Assembly (NCBI RefSeq): GCF_903181435.1
Contig: NZ_CAEUHO010000001.1
Coordinates: 1,178,001 to 1,242,000, forward strand
DNA length: 64,000 nt
Direction of reading: 5' to 3'
DNA from: Bacteroides acidifaciens
GTDB taxonomy: Bacteria; Bacteroidota; Bacteroidia; Bacteroidales; Bacteroidaceae
Shown here: positions 8,054-16,754 of the stretch, one piece after another
Layout: every line of letters begins with the position of its first letter
Numbering within the stretch: the first letter of the stretch is position 1
Position numbers and translations under genes: made by a program
The notes under the pieces: generated by a model
Databases searched by the model: none
Told to the model about the DNA's origin: nothing
Seen by the model: only the letters and a program-made list of their open reading frames with translations

Positions 8054-9197
8054 CGATACTTTTACTTCCGGTTTTATAGGGCAAACAATGCCTCCTGTCG
8101 ACGTGGCTTTTACGGATATTCAGGAAATATATACCTCCCATTCAGGATGGAATCGTTTGTTCCGTTGCCATCGGCATGGTAAGTTGCATGTGTTGAAAGC
8201 TTTGCAGCCGATGTATAAAGGAACGGCTTTTTACGAACAGGCTCTTAAAAAAGAATTCAATATCGGCTATCAATTAGAACATCCTCATATTTGTCGTACA
8301 TTGGGGTGGGAGAATGTACCGTCTATAGGGTGCTGCATCCTGTTGGAATATGTGGACGGAGTCACTTTGAAGGAGTTTATGCAGCAAGGCAAACTGACTC
8401 GTCCGGTAGCGGTCAAGATCATCGACGAACTGTGTAGTGCCTTGCAATACATCCATAGCAAGCAGATTGTCCACCGTGATTTGAAGCCGGACAATATTCT
8501 GATTACGCACAACGGTAACAATGTGAAACTGATTGATTTCAGCCTTTCCGATTGTGATGATTACGATGTGCTGAAGCTTCCTGCCGGCACACGTTATTAT
8601 CTTGCCCCCGAGATGTTGCAACCGGATGTGTCATTGGATTTGCGTGCTGATATTTATTCGCTTGGGGTAATTATTGGTGAGATGGCTACAGCATTAAAAG
8701 ACAAACAGTTGGCATCTGTTTCGCGCAAGTGTACCCGTAGAAAGCGGGAAAAGCGTTATGCGTCCGTTGTGGAGGTGGCAAACGCCGTAACTGTGCCTCG
8801 CAGGAAAAGGCTTTATATGGGGATGGCTGCTGCAGTGTTAGCAGGAGTAGTCTGTGTAGGTGCTTATGCTGTTGCAGGTGATTTGTTGCCGGTCTCTTTC
8901 TCTTCTTCTCCCTCTTTTTATCCTGTCTACGGAAATCAGGTCTGTAGCGAAAGTTGTCTTCGCCTGCTTGCATCTGAACGGATGCGAATGATACATGCTG
9001 CCGATTCGTTGGCGGACGAACATTATTGGAAGGCAGATAGCCTGGAACTGATGCAGCAACTGAAAGCTACGCTGGATACTGAATATCCATTACCCGAGTT
9101 GCGGGAGTCTACAGCTTATAAGTGTCGGTGGGAAGGACTTCAACAAGAGGCGGAACGCCAGTTAAAGCAGGTTAAGTCGCTGGTCCGACAACGTTAA
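8046..9197 (+). CDS. membrane-anchored Hanks-type Ser/Thr protein kinase
   Basis: A 383-residue protein with a kinase domain at about 22-245, then one membrane helix (257-277), then a short extracytoplasmic region rich in Glu/Gln/Lys that may be coiled. Visible catalytic motifs are V-L-K51, H-R-D-L-K-P-D-N (Asp145), D-F-S (164-166, where DFG is usual), G-T-R-Y-Y-L-A-P-E, and D-I-Y-S-L-G. The glycine-rich loop is hard to find (S-H-S-G-W-N-R-L-F-R). The catalytic Lys, HRD Asp and DFG-type Asp are all present, so activity is plausible. The ATG at 8046 is chosen because it overlaps the upstream stop; an upstream TTG at 8040 is less likely. Confidence 0.9.
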   Translation: MSDDTFTSGFIGQTMPPVDVAFTDIQEIYTSHSGWNRLFRCHRHGKLHVLKALQPMYKGTAFYEQALKKEFNIGYQLEHPHICRTLGWENVPSIGCCILLEYVDGVTLKEFMQQGKLTRPVAVKIIDELCSALQYIHSKQIVHRDLKPDNILITHNGNNVKLIDFSLSDCDDYDVLKLPAGTRYYLAPEMLQPDVSLDLRADIYSLGVIIGEMATALKDKQLASVSRKCTRRKREKRYASVVEVANAVTVPRRKRLYMGMAAAVLAGVVCVGAYAVAGDLLPVSFSSSPSFYPVYGNQVCSESCLRLLASERMRMIHAADSLADEHYWKADSLELMQQLKATLDTEYPLPELRESTAYKCRWEGLQQEAERQLKQVKSLVRQR

Positions 9198-9215
9198 GCC
9201 CCCATACAAAAGAAT

Positions 9216-9343
9216 GTTTCATGTGCGGGAAACAGTTGTTTCATCAGTAGGAAACTATAGTTCCATCGGCGTGAAACTGTTGTTCCATCGGTGTGAAACT
9301 TTTGTTCCATCAGCATGAAACTTTTGTTTCATCGGCATGAAAC
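9216..9343. repeat. array of six 22-bp palindromic repeats (GTTTCAT type)
   Basis: Six 18-bp near-palindromes of the form GTTTCATCGGCATGAAAC start at 9216, 9238, 9260, 9282, 9304 and 9326, each separated by 4 bases (AGTT, TATA, TGTT, TTTT, TTTT). The period is exactly 22 bp. The array fills the gap between the convergent kinase and BspA-like genes. Each unit can form a small hairpin. Confidence 0.9.
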
Positions 9344-9367
9344 TGTTCTCCCAAGCAGGTGTGACAC

Positions 9368-11005
9368 TTATTTACCTGTAGCTTCGATCATTTTAATGTG
9401 TTGAAACAGTTTCCATGTGGAGTGGTTTCTGTATATCGGCAGGCTCTCCGCAGGAACATGCAGAATACAGTCGGCAAAGATATTTTCCGTTCCGCTGAAT
9501 GTGTTCGATTGGCAGACGGGAGGAATGACTGCTTTTACGTATATATGCTGGAGCGGGCATCCGTCAAAACAATAATCCGAGAGAGATTCACAGTCACTCC
9601 CCAGTGTGACAGTCGTGAGATTCTGGCATTGCTGGAATATCCCGAGCGGCACACTCCGCAATTCGTCCGGCAATACGATCGATTCTATTTCGGAAGCATA
9701 GAAAGCCAGCTTTCCGATACTTGTGACTGAACCGGGCAATAGGATAGACCGTATTTTGCATTTTTGTAATGCGTATTCTCCGATACTCTTCAGAGTGGGA
9801 GAGAGACGAAGTTCATCTTTCTCCATTCCTTCGGGAAACCATACAAGTGCTTCACCGTTTTTGCTGTACACCATCCCGTCTATGCTGCTATATTCAGAAT
9901 TTCCTATAATCACGGACAGATGTTCGAGATGGTGGCATCCGCTGGAAGGAGTCAGTTTCTTTGTACTTCCCGGAATGGATAGTGCTGTCAGTGATGTGCA
10001 GTTGCGGAAGGCATTCTGTTCAATCACCAACGTATTTTCCGGAAGTTTGATTTCCGTCAGTATATCCAGTTCGCCGAACATTCCGTTGCCGATGGTATGC
10101 TCTGTTGTATATCGCGACTCATCGTAAGACAATCCGCCTGCGACGATGAGTGCGTCCGTCAAATCCAACTTCTGCAACTGTCCCTGTGTTTGGTTGCCAC
10201 GTACGTCTTTTCCACACATTTCTCGGATGAATCGGAGATCCGTCCCGTTCAGCGGACCTGTGATACTCAGTTGTGTATAGTCGTTTTTGTCGTCCTCGCC
10301 GATAATCTCGGGCAGCATGCCTGCATTGATGAGGCTTACTGCATCACTGGTGTAAAAGCGGTACGGTTCGCTGTAAGTTCTTCCGTTTTTGTTTTCGGCG
10401 AAAGCCTTCACCGTATATTCGGTATACTTTTCCAATTGGTTGATATGCAGTCGCCATTGATTGTCGGTTGTAAGGGATGCGTTTGCTTCCAGCTCTTGTC
10501 CATCGGCGGAAATATAACGGAAGCCACAGGATGTCACAGGGTCGCCGCCGTCGTCTGTGACAGCGCATAATAGAATGATACTGATAGGACCTTGTCCTAA
10601 AAAGGTGATGGGTTCTATCCGGGGACGTTCGTTAGGAAAAGTGGTGAAATGATAGGTGGGACTTTGCCGCATATACATTTCGTTTCCTGCTTCCAGACAG
10701 TAATAATAGGTGGTTCCCGGTGTCAGGTTTTGTAGTTCGGTAGTGACAAGTCCGTTTGGCTGGGAATATTCTTCACCTTTTTCCATATCCGGTGAAGTAC
10801 CATAGCGGAAACGGTAACGGTTGGTATGGCTATGGGGAGGGACATTCACAGTACCGGCGAGACGGGCGCTTGTGCGGGTGATGTCCTGTGCTTCGTGCAG
10901 GATGATTTCCGGTGCCGGATTATTAGGGTGGTTCTCGTCACTGCATCCTGTTGGGAGCAGACAACAAGCGAAGAGAGCCAGGAAACAAATGATTCTTGTA
11001 TGCAT
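9368..11005 (-). CDS. surface lipoprotein with Fn3-like and BspA-type LRR domains
   Basis: A 545-residue lipoprotein. The signal sequence ends at T-G-C (Cys21) followed by S-D-E, and acidic residues after the Cys favour surface export in Bacteroides. Residues about 30-125 and 128-220 look like two fibronectin-III-type modules (T-S-A-R-L-A-G-T-V ... L-T-P-G-T-T-Y-Y-Y; Y-T-V-K-A-F-A-E-N-K-N-G). Residues about 290-530 are BspA-type (LRR_5) repeats with recurrent I-G-xx-A/M-F and L-xx-I-x-L-P motifs. Such proteins are usually adhesins or binding modules. It is the last gene of a leftward operon, 53 bases after the PEGA-like gene. Confidence 0.82.
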   Translation of the reverse strand: MHTRIICFLALFACCLLPTGCSDENHPNNPAPEIILHEAQDITRTSARLAGTVNVPPHSHTNRYRFRYGTSPDMEKGEEYSQPNGLVTTELQNLTPGTTYYYCLEAGNEMYMRQSPTYHFTTFPNERPRIEPITFLGQGPISIILLCAVTDDGGDPVTSCGFRYISADGQELEANASLTTDNQWRLHINQLEKYTEYTVKAFAENKNGRTYSEPYRFYTSDAVSLINAGMLPEIIGEDDKNDYTQLSITGPLNGTDLRFIREMCGKDVRGNQTQGQLQKLDLTDALIVAGGLSYDESRYTTEHTIGNGMFGELDILTEIKLPENTLVIEQNAFRNCTSLTALSIPGSTKKLTPSSGCHHLEHLSVIIGNSEYSSIDGMVYSKNGEALVWFPEGMEKDELRLSPTLKSIGEYALQKCKIRSILLPGSVTSIGKLAFYASEIESIVLPDELRSVPLGIFQQCQNLTTVTLGSDCESLSDYCFDGCPLQHIYVKAVIPPVCQSNTFSGTENIFADCILHVPAESLPIYRNHSTWKLFQHIKMIEATGK

Positions 11006-11058
11006 AGTTCAATTTGTATGTCTTTGGTGCAATTCTACGTTCTTACTAAAGAAGGCAA

Positions 11059-12072
11059 TCATAGGCGAATGCCCAGTCCGAGGTTCATCATCCAGTATTT
11101 CCCGCCTGTGGTGATGGCGCCGACGGAAAAGGCAAACCTTCGTAGTCGGAGCATGGCACCCGCTTCGGCGGTGAGCCCTTGGGATGAATAATCGCTGTTG
11201 CGCAGGTAAGTTCCTTCGTCCGTTTGCCAGACAACCGTGCGTGCTCCATAGCCGATGCCTTCGTAAAGGCAGAAGTTACCGACAATGCGATGTATCCCTC
11301 CTGCGGTGAGGGCGTAGTATGACTTTTCGCTTCTTCCGCTGTAATAGGGTGGCAGTGCGCTGCCTGGTAGTAGTCCGTTTTTGTCACATTCTTGTCCGTT
11401 GGTACTGGGGGTAGTGCGGAAGTCGCTCAATGCATGCAGGTATATTCCATGCCGCCGCATCCAGGCAAGACGTATACCGCCTGCCGCTTCCTGGCGATGA
11501 AGTCCGATGCTCGGCATAATCAACCATGCGGCTTTCTCTTTCGGTCGTCGGGGACGTCGCCATTCAGGTACGGGAAGCTGTTGAATGGTCAGTTCGTATG
11601 TGTGCGGATCACTGACGACAGTGTTCTCCATCGGAGGAATTTTTCTCCGGGGAATACTAACGGAAGGAGCACTTAGTACCAGTTCGTAGGTCAGGCGCGA
11701 CTCTAAGGGAGAAGGGAAGCGATAATCACGGAGCACACCCCATTGCGGGTGCTTAATGGTAATTTGTGTAGTACCGCGCGGGACGTATATCCACGTCTCT
11801 CCGATGTCATTTTTCCTTTTCACTATTCCCAGAGGAGTGGAGAAGGCGAAATCACGGCTGCCTACTATTTTGATGAGTGCACAGGCTTCATCGTTCAAGT
11901 CTTTCACAGGCTGAATATAAGCACTGATGTCATTGGGCAGTTGCCGGAAATTTTGTACGGAAAACTGTTGTGCGTACATAGTTGAAAAGATAAGGAACAT
12001 GACGGTTGTCAATATGTACCTTCTTGTATTTAGTATGCCCCTTTTTACATCCGGTAACCTTTTCATGCTCAT
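11059..12072 (-). CDS. exported PEGA-like/barrel-like hypothetical protein
   Basis: About 337 residues with a signal peptide (R-R-Y-I-L-T-T-V-M-F-L-I-F-S-T-M-Y-A-Q). The mature N-terminal part resembles a PEGA domain (T-T-Q-I-T-I-K-H-P-Q-W-G-V-L-R-D-Y-R-F-P). The C-terminal part is rich in alternating Gly/aromatic strands (Y-A-L-T-A-G-G-I-H-R, E-G-I-G-Y-G-A-R, A-E-A-G-A-M-L-R-L) and ends M-N-L-G-L-G-I-R-L, like a small outer-membrane barrel. The start is ambiguous: the ATG at 12072 has an AGGAAG-like stretch upstream and gives a normal signal peptide, while the ATG at 12114 overlaps the upstream stop as ATGA. No named function. Confidence 0.68.
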   Translation of the reverse strand: MSMKRLPDVKRGILNTRRYILTTVMFLIFSTMYAQQFSVQNFRQLPNDISAYIQPVKDLNDEACALIKIVGSRDFAFSTPLGIVKRKNDIGETWIYVPRGTTQITIKHPQWGVLRDYRFPSPLESRLTYELVLSAPSVSIPRRKIPPMENTVVSDPHTYELTIQQLPVPEWRRPRRPKEKAAWLIMPSIGLHRQEAAGGIRLAWMRRHGIYLHALSDFRTTPSTNGQECDKNGLLPGSALPPYYSGRSEKSYYALTAGGIHRIVGNFCLYEGIGYGARTVVWQTDEGTYLRNSDYSSQGLTAEAGAMLRLRRFAFSVGAITTGGKYWMMNLGLGIRL

Positions 12073-12110
12073 CAGTTTTCTTCCTGTGTCAGGAGTTAAT
12101 ATAGAAATAT

Positions 12111-13967
12111 TCATTGCAGATTGAAATTACGTATGTTGAAAATCTCTTCTTCCGGCAGTGGTGTCCGGTCATCTAGCATGCGGGGTTGCCACGTGCGTAC
12201 ATGAATCAGTGGGGTGGTTTCATCTCTGAAATCCCACAGCAGGAACAGGTAGCCGTCGTCCGAATAGAGGTCGGAACTGTATTTCTGGCGTAGCGTGACT
12301 CCGTACAACCCCTCTTGTGTGGGGTGTCGCATTATTTTAAAGTCACTGAACAGCAGATTGATTTCCTTGTTCTGTTTGAACAAAACTTTCAGGCGTTCCA
12401 GATAAGTACGTTTGCTCTTAATATTATATTCCACTTGGTGTTGCGGCAGGTATTTCCCGTCTGTTCGGGGAGTGCTGCGGATGACCTTGCCGACGATAAT
12501 CAGTGCTTCTTCGCTGAATAGTTGCGTCAGGAAGTCGATATCCTTGGTGGTGTACGATGTGCGCAGATGTTCCACATAGTTGAGAATCACCTGTCTGTTT
12601 TCCGCATCCGTTTCGGCTAGTTTTCCGGATAGTATTTTCTTCGCTTCGTCATAGAACGGATTTTGTTTTCCGATGTTCTTCCATTCATCACTGCTGATGA
12701 TACAGGTGGTGTGTGGTTTTCCTGCAGATGGCTGGGTGTTTTTTTCCGATGACGAAGCGGAAACTGTTCCCGTCTTTTCCGGTCTGTTCGTAGCATTGTT
12801 TTCTTCATCTTTTGTCTTTGTATTTTTTCGGACGAAGATTTGTGGAACAAGTTGCAATGCAGAAGGATCTTCAGCGATACAGTGGTATGTCCGGTTGTCG
12901 GCAGGCTTTCCTTGTCGGTCTATCCATCGGCATTGAGTTTCGGAACGGACGATGGCAAGTCCGGATGGATAGAAAGTAGATATCCGTTCGTGGCTCTTGT
13001 TTGTATCTCCTAAGCTGTTGCCTTCGAAGTCGGCGAGCTGCCATTCGTTGCCGGTACGCAAGCACACACGGTCGTTGTCGACAATGAATCCTTCTTTGTA
13101 TGTGGGAGCAATTAGTAATTTCCCTTCGCGGTCGATGAGTCCTGCGCCGTGGTCGGTATGGACAATGGCAGCGTTGTGGCGGAAGCGGAAGGCTTCACGG
13201 ATGCTGTCCGGGAGGAAGATTCCTTCCTTTCCTGTGGTGCTCAGATAGCAACATTGCCCGCTTTGGCAGTTATTGTATTTTATCAGTCCGCATGCAGGTT
13301 GTGAGTCGAGTAGGGCAGGCGTATCTTGAATTTGAATACGTACGTTTCCGGACAGGTCGATCAGCTGGTAGCTGGTCTCACCCTTGTCGTTCGTGTTGCC
13401 TGTCAGTGCCAAGCCTTCGTGGAAGTCATACGCTTGGTCATATATAGGCGGAATGAGGATGTTCCCTCGAGTGTCCATATAGCCATACTTCCCTTTTCGG
13501 GTGCAGAACAAAGCTCTGCCTTCGGCAAAGTTATGTGCTAATATGATGTCGTAATGCAGGCTTATTCCGATATTGTTGATACTTTGTCCTTTCCGGTCGA
13601 TGACGAGGATAGGAGAGTCCGGAAACTCTTGTGCCAGTGTGACGTCTTCAAAAAAATGTCCGACTTGAGCAAAACGTCTTGCACTGGTAGGTTGTGTCGG
13701 ATGTTTTAATTCGTAGAGTTGATAATATCCTTTTTCGTCCGGCAGACTGAACATTCCATTGACCACTGCTGACGGTTGGCGAGTGAAGCTTCCGGAAGGG
13801 ATTTCAATCTTTCCGTTGGTGGAGATAAGTCCCCAGTTGTCTCCTTCGTTTTCTTGAAAAGGCAGTGCGTTGATTTCTAAACTGTCCGGTTTGCATCCGG
13901 TATATAACACTGCAAACAGGCTTGAGAGAAAGATAGAAGTGACAATATACTTCAGTTTGTCGTTCAT
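12111..13967 (-). CDS. WG-repeat lipoprotein
   Basis: A 618-residue lipoprotein (signal ending Y-T-G-C, Cys25). Residues about 35-370 contain several WG-type repeats of about 50 residues, best seen in G-K-Y-G-Y-M-D-T-R-G-N-I-L-I-P-P-I-Y-D-Q-A, N-W-G-L-I-S-T-N-G-K-I and G-A-G-L-I-D-R-E-G-K-L-L-I-A-P. A low-complexity Ser/Thr/Lys linker (about 380-420) leads to a C-terminal domain (about 440-610) that looks NTF2-like (I-L-N-Y-V-E-H-L-R-T-S-Y-T-T-K-D-I-D-F-L). It is the first gene of the leftward operon; its stop may overlap the next start. WG-repeat proteins are surface or periplasmic, and the ligand is unknown. Confidence 0.8.
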   Translation of the reverse strand: MNDKLKYIVTSIFLSSLFAVLYTGCKPDSLEINALPFQENEGDNWGLISTNGKIEIPSGSFTRQPSAVVNGMFSLPDEKGYYQLYELKHPTQPTSARRFAQVGHFFEDVTLAQEFPDSPILVIDRKGQSINNIGISLHYDIILAHNFAEGRALFCTRKGKYGYMDTRGNILIPPIYDQAYDFHEGLALTGNTNDKGETSYQLIDLSGNVRIQIQDTPALLDSQPACGLIKYNNCQSGQCCYLSTTGKEGIFLPDSIREAFRFRHNAAIVHTDHGAGLIDREGKLLIAPTYKEGFIVDNDRVCLRTGNEWQLADFEGNSLGDTNKSHERISTFYPSGLAIVRSETQCRWIDRQGKPADNRTYHCIAEDPSALQLVPQIFVRKNTKTKDEENNATNRPEKTGTVSASSSEKNTQPSAGKPHTTCIISSDEWKNIGKQNPFYDEAKKILSGKLAETDAENRQVILNYVEHLRTSYTTKDIDFLTQLFSEEALIIVGKVIRSTPRTDGKYLPQHQVEYNIKSKRTYLERLKVLFKQNKEINLLFSDFKIMRHPTQEGLYGVTLRQKYSSDLYSDDGYLFLLWDFRDETTPLIHVRTWQPRMLDDRTPLPEEEIFNIRNFNLQ

Positions 13968-13995
13968 TGATAGTTAACTTTTAAAACCCCCGTTG

Positions 13996-14003
13996 CAAAT
14001 ATA
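13996..14003 (-). promoter_or_regulatory. -7 box for the WG-repeat operon
   Basis: TATATTTG on the minus strand, 29 bases before the WG-repeat gene. The expected -33 region falls in the left arm of the inverted repeat that flanks the IS element, and no clear TTTG is seen. Confidence 0.4.
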
Positions 14004-14020
14004 AACATATTACAAGGAAA

Positions 14021-14053
14021 TTCACCACAGATTACACAGATTTCCACAGATTA
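14021..14053. repeat. left arm of a 33-bp inverted repeat flanking the IS
   Basis: This 33-bp segment, beginning TTCACCACAGATTACAC, is the reverse complement of 15681-15713 with two mismatches. Before the IS inserted, the two arms would have been about 75 bases apart and could form a long hairpin. Confidence 0.88.
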
Positions 14054-14098
14054 ATCTATTATACTATATGATTGGAGCGGAAAGTCAATAATAACTAA

Positions 14099-15656
14099 GA
14101 GGCTATCTAAAAAGTCGGTTCTATCTCAATTCTCCTCCTTCCTGAAGCTACCCTTTATACACAAGTCTTAGCTGATTAACTCATACAATTCAAACTGTGT
14201 ATAAAATCTATCCAGTCCATTCTTAAAGGTTATATATCCTGGAATGGACTGGCTCTTGTATGCACTCCATGCTCCTAACCTTGCAATAATCCATGCCGCC
14301 CATGCCATTGATTCTTTTTTATATGGATTTTGCTGTATTTTTGTATTTCCCTCACTCTTTTTTCCTACTATATGTAATAATTCTATTTCTTTGCTTGTAA
14401 AGTAGATTTCTGAAGAGAGGTTTTCATCTTCTTTATCAAAAGAAAGTTTGAGTACCATCACCTGCAGGGCTGCCTGCAAGGAAATTAAGATTAGTTTTTG
14501 TAATGCCGAAACTGTTTCCAACTGTGCGTCCTCAATCATGAATCCCTTTCTTTTGAGTACTCTGAACAACTCTTCAATCAGCCATCTACAACGATACCAA
14601 CCGATACATTCAATTGCTTGTTCTACAGTCTCCACCACATGTGTAGTTAGCAGTCTCCATTCAATAGGACTCTCATTTATCGGTGTACTGGAAGATTTTT
14701 CTTTAACATGTATGCAATAAAGACTAACAGGGGGACTGCCCTTTGCCGGACCGTTAACAGGAGCGCACAAAGTGACTCTTTCAAAGCGAAGTTCCATACA
14801 CGCTATCCGTTTCTTACGTCCGCTTCCCGGGAGCACTTCAAAGCTATACTCTGCCCGTAGAACAGCCTGATCCATTAATGTATTCAGATGGACAGAACAG
14901 TCTGGATTATCCAACCGGCAATTCCTTTCATGAACAGAACGGATCAGCAAGTGAACATTATCAGCAGGGATACGGCTGAAAAGCTCGAAAATGTCCGCTT
15001 CACGGTCACCGATAATCGTTTTAACTGCATCCCGGGGCATTTGCTCACTGGCAGCCATGCCACTTTCTATCCAACGATATGACTCTTTTTCTTCTATAGG
15101 CTGATATCTGTAATTACGTTCTTCACGACTTAAAGCATCCGGTGAGCGATTCCACTGCTTGACCGAAGAAAAGCCTATAGGAATATGGCTGGAGGCATCC
15201 ACTACCAAGACTGGATGCAAAAAAGTACCACATTGCTTTTGACCGACAATGCCGGGACTGACTGTTTTTTTCTTCATTCGCTCAACATGAGCCTCATAGT
15301 TTATCTCCGAGGTATCTTGAATACACAGTAAATGCTTACGACCGGAAGCATTCTTACAGCAAGTTTGTATCAGACCTGATAAGATAGCATCAGAACTGAC
15401 TGAGGAATTGTTCAAAAATCTATAAGCACCCATCTTTTCTTTATGTTCCTTACTAAATTGATTCACTATAGCACTTTGATGGACAACCATCTGAGAGCAA
15501 ATTAAGTTTAAACGTCGCAAAAGCCGAGGATCACGAATTTGATCTGTCTCTAATAACATCAAGCAAAGATAAAAAAATAATATATACTTGTGTATAAAGG
15601 GTAGCTTCCTGAAGAAGGAGGGGAATTTGAGTTACTAACGACTTTTTATACAGCCT
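14099..15656. mobile_element. IS4-family insertion sequence
   Basis: One transposase gene bounded by inverted ends. The outer ends are GAGGCTATCTAAAAAGTCGG (left) and AAGGCTGTATAAAAAGTCGT (right, as reverse complement). An inner perfect 21-bp inverted repeat lies at 14145-14165 and 15587-15607, just outside the transposase. No clear target-site duplication was seen. The element sits between the arms of a separate 33-bp inverted repeat. Exact end bases are uncertain by one or two. Confidence 0.85.
14168..15562 (-). CDS. IS4 family transposase
   Basis: A 464-residue DDE transposase. The catalytic residues are visible as I-Q-D83-T-S-E, I-G-D186-R-E-A-D, and the IS4 signature Y323-x2-R326-x3-E330-x6-K337 (W-Y-R-C-R-W-L-I-E-E-L-F-R-V-L-K). 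The N-terminus has the helical region common to this group (I-V-N-Q-F-S-K-E-H-K-E-K-M-G-A-Y-R-F-L-N). The frame is intact and the end repeats are preserved, so the copy may still be active. It occupies almost the whole element. Confidence 0.93.
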   Translation of the reverse strand: MMLLETDQIRDPRLLRRLNLICSQMVVHQSAIVNQFSKEHKEKMGAYRFLNNSSVSSDAILSGLIQTCCKNASGRKHLLCIQDTSEINYEAHVERMKKKTVSPGIVGQKQCGTFLHPVLVVDASSHIPIGFSSVKQWNRSPDALSREERNYRYQPIEEKESYRWIESGMAASEQMPRDAVKTIIGDREADIFELFSRIPADNVHLLIRSVHERNCRLDNPDCSVHLNTLMDQAVLRAEYSFEVLPGSGRKKRIACMELRFERVTLCAPVNGPAKGSPPVSLYCIHVKEKSSSTPINESPIEWRLLTTHVVETVEQAIECIGWYRCRWLIEELFRVLKRKGFMIEDAQLETVSALQKLILISLQAALQVMVLKLSFDKEDENLSSEIYFTSKEIELLHIVGKKSEGNTKIQQNPYKKESMAWAAWIIARLGAWSAYKSQSIPGYITFKNGLDRFYTQFELYELIS

Positions 15657-15680
15657 TTTCCAACCTATAGAAAACTATTT

Positions 15681-15713
15681 AATCTGTGAAAATCCGTGTA
15701 ATCTGTGGTGAAA
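15681..15713. repeat. right arm of the 33-bp inverted repeat
   Basis: Reverse complement of 14021-14053 with two mismatches. It lies just after the stop of the fimbrillin gene at 15720 (read leftward), so the intact hairpin may have been its transcription terminator. Confidence 0.85.
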
Positions 15714-15719
15714 CTAAAA

Positions 15720-16688
15720 TTATGATTCTTCTGTTGTTTCCCAATTTTCAATTTCTCCACCAATCTCAATCTTCACTTGTTCTGGATTTTTCGTGATAGT
15801 CAGTGAAACAATATGATGCATCCCCGGCTTAAAAACGAAAGCACTTTCCATCAGGTACGACACGCCTCTCATCACTACCTCCACCAGCGGACGGCGGTTA
15901 GTGATTCGTTGCGGAACGACGATAGCCGTGTATCTGTTGTTTCCTGCTGCCTTTGCTTTCAGTGTGGCTTCCGTGCCGTAGAGTGTTTTGGTGGCTATCC
16001 CTGCGGCAAGGTCGATGGTAGCATCGGGTACGGTGTTGTGAATAAACACTTCGGCATCCTGTGGCAGTTCGTCGCCGTCATAGTCTTCGCCTTTGATGAG
16101 CCGTACGGTAAGTTTGCTCATGCAATGCTTGAATTTCAGTGCCACGGCATCATTGCCGGCGGTCTGTTTCTTTGCCGATGCCCACAGGAAGTCGCTGGCT
16201 TCATAACCTCCCAATACGTCGGCTGTGCTTGTTGCGTTTGTGCCTGCTACGTTTGGGGCGGTTGTACTGCTTTGGTCCGCTGCCACGCTGAACTCCATTT
16301 CATCTGTCGACAGGACAGGAGAGGAGTAGGGGTAGTAGGCATACACGTCATAACTGCCGTCGTTCCAGTAAATAGGGCGGGCGGGAGTCCATGCCGTTCC
16401 GTTGTAGGTCAGTGAAGCATTGTTCACGTAGTTGCCTCCCACTTGCAGAGGTTCATTTTCTCCGCAGACAAACAGACCGATGCGGTCGTTTGTCTCGAAG
16501 TCTGTTTCCGTGGCGCGGCTGGCAGGAGCAGTTTGTTGTTGTGAAGGATGCGAAATCCGGAACTGCATCACGTTGTTCCGTTCTGTCTCCTTACTGCCTG
16601 CCGTTTCTTCCTGTCCGCAGCTTACCATCGCCATGCTGGAGAGCAGGCAGATGCAAGCCGTATAGATGGTATGAATCGTTGGTTTCAT
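15720..16688 (-). CDS. fimbrillin family lipoprotein
   Basis: A 322-residue lipoprotein (M-V-S-C-G-Q-E-E, Cys24) of the fimbrillin/Mfa-like group. Diagnostic segments are R-I-G-L-F-V-C-G-E-N-E, N-N-A-S-L-T-Y-N-G-T-A-W-T-P, the Y-W-N-D-G-S-Y-D-V-Y-A-Y-Y-P-Y block, A-S-D-F-L-W-A-S-A-K and L-K-F-K-H-C-M-S-K-L-T-V-R-L. These proteins are exported as lipoproteins, processed by gingipain-like proteases and assembled into fimbriae or kept as cell-surface subunits. It is the last gene of the 21151-to-15720 operon, 66 bases after the M64 fusion gene. Confidence 0.87.
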   Translation of the reverse strand: MKPTIHTIYTACICLLSSMAMVSCGQEETAGSKETERNNVMQFRISHPSQQQTAPASRATETDFETNDRIGLFVCGENEPLQVGGNYVNNASLTYNGTAWTPARPIYWNDGSYDVYAYYPYSSPVLSTDEMEFSVAADQSSTTAPNVAGTNATSTADVLGGYEASDFLWASAKKQTAGNDAVALKFKHCMSKLTVRLIKGEDYDGDELPQDAEVFIHNTVPDATIDLAAGIATKTLYGTEATLKAKAAGNNRYTAIVVPQRITNRRPLVEVVMRGVSYLMESAFVFKPGMHHIVSLTITKNPEQVKIEIGGEIENWETTEES

Positions 16689-16754
16689 ATTCTTTTTTTC
16701 TTTTTCCTTTTTGATTTCCTTGATTTCTATTCAGAGTGTATAGTCTCCTTCCGA

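Noticed and set aside
8205-8540. Calling the kinase a pseudokinase because of DFS and the missing glycine loop
   Set aside because: The catalytic Lys, HRD Asp and metal-binding Asp are all present, so loss of activity cannot be claimed from sequence.
9216-9343. Possible CRISPR array
   Set aside because: The period is only 22 bp, spacers are 4 bases and nearly constant, and there are no cas genes in the window. The same holds for 21291-21371 and 58341-58421.
14090-15665. Target-site duplication of the IS
   Set aside because: The bases just outside both ends do not form a convincing direct repeat, so none is annotated.
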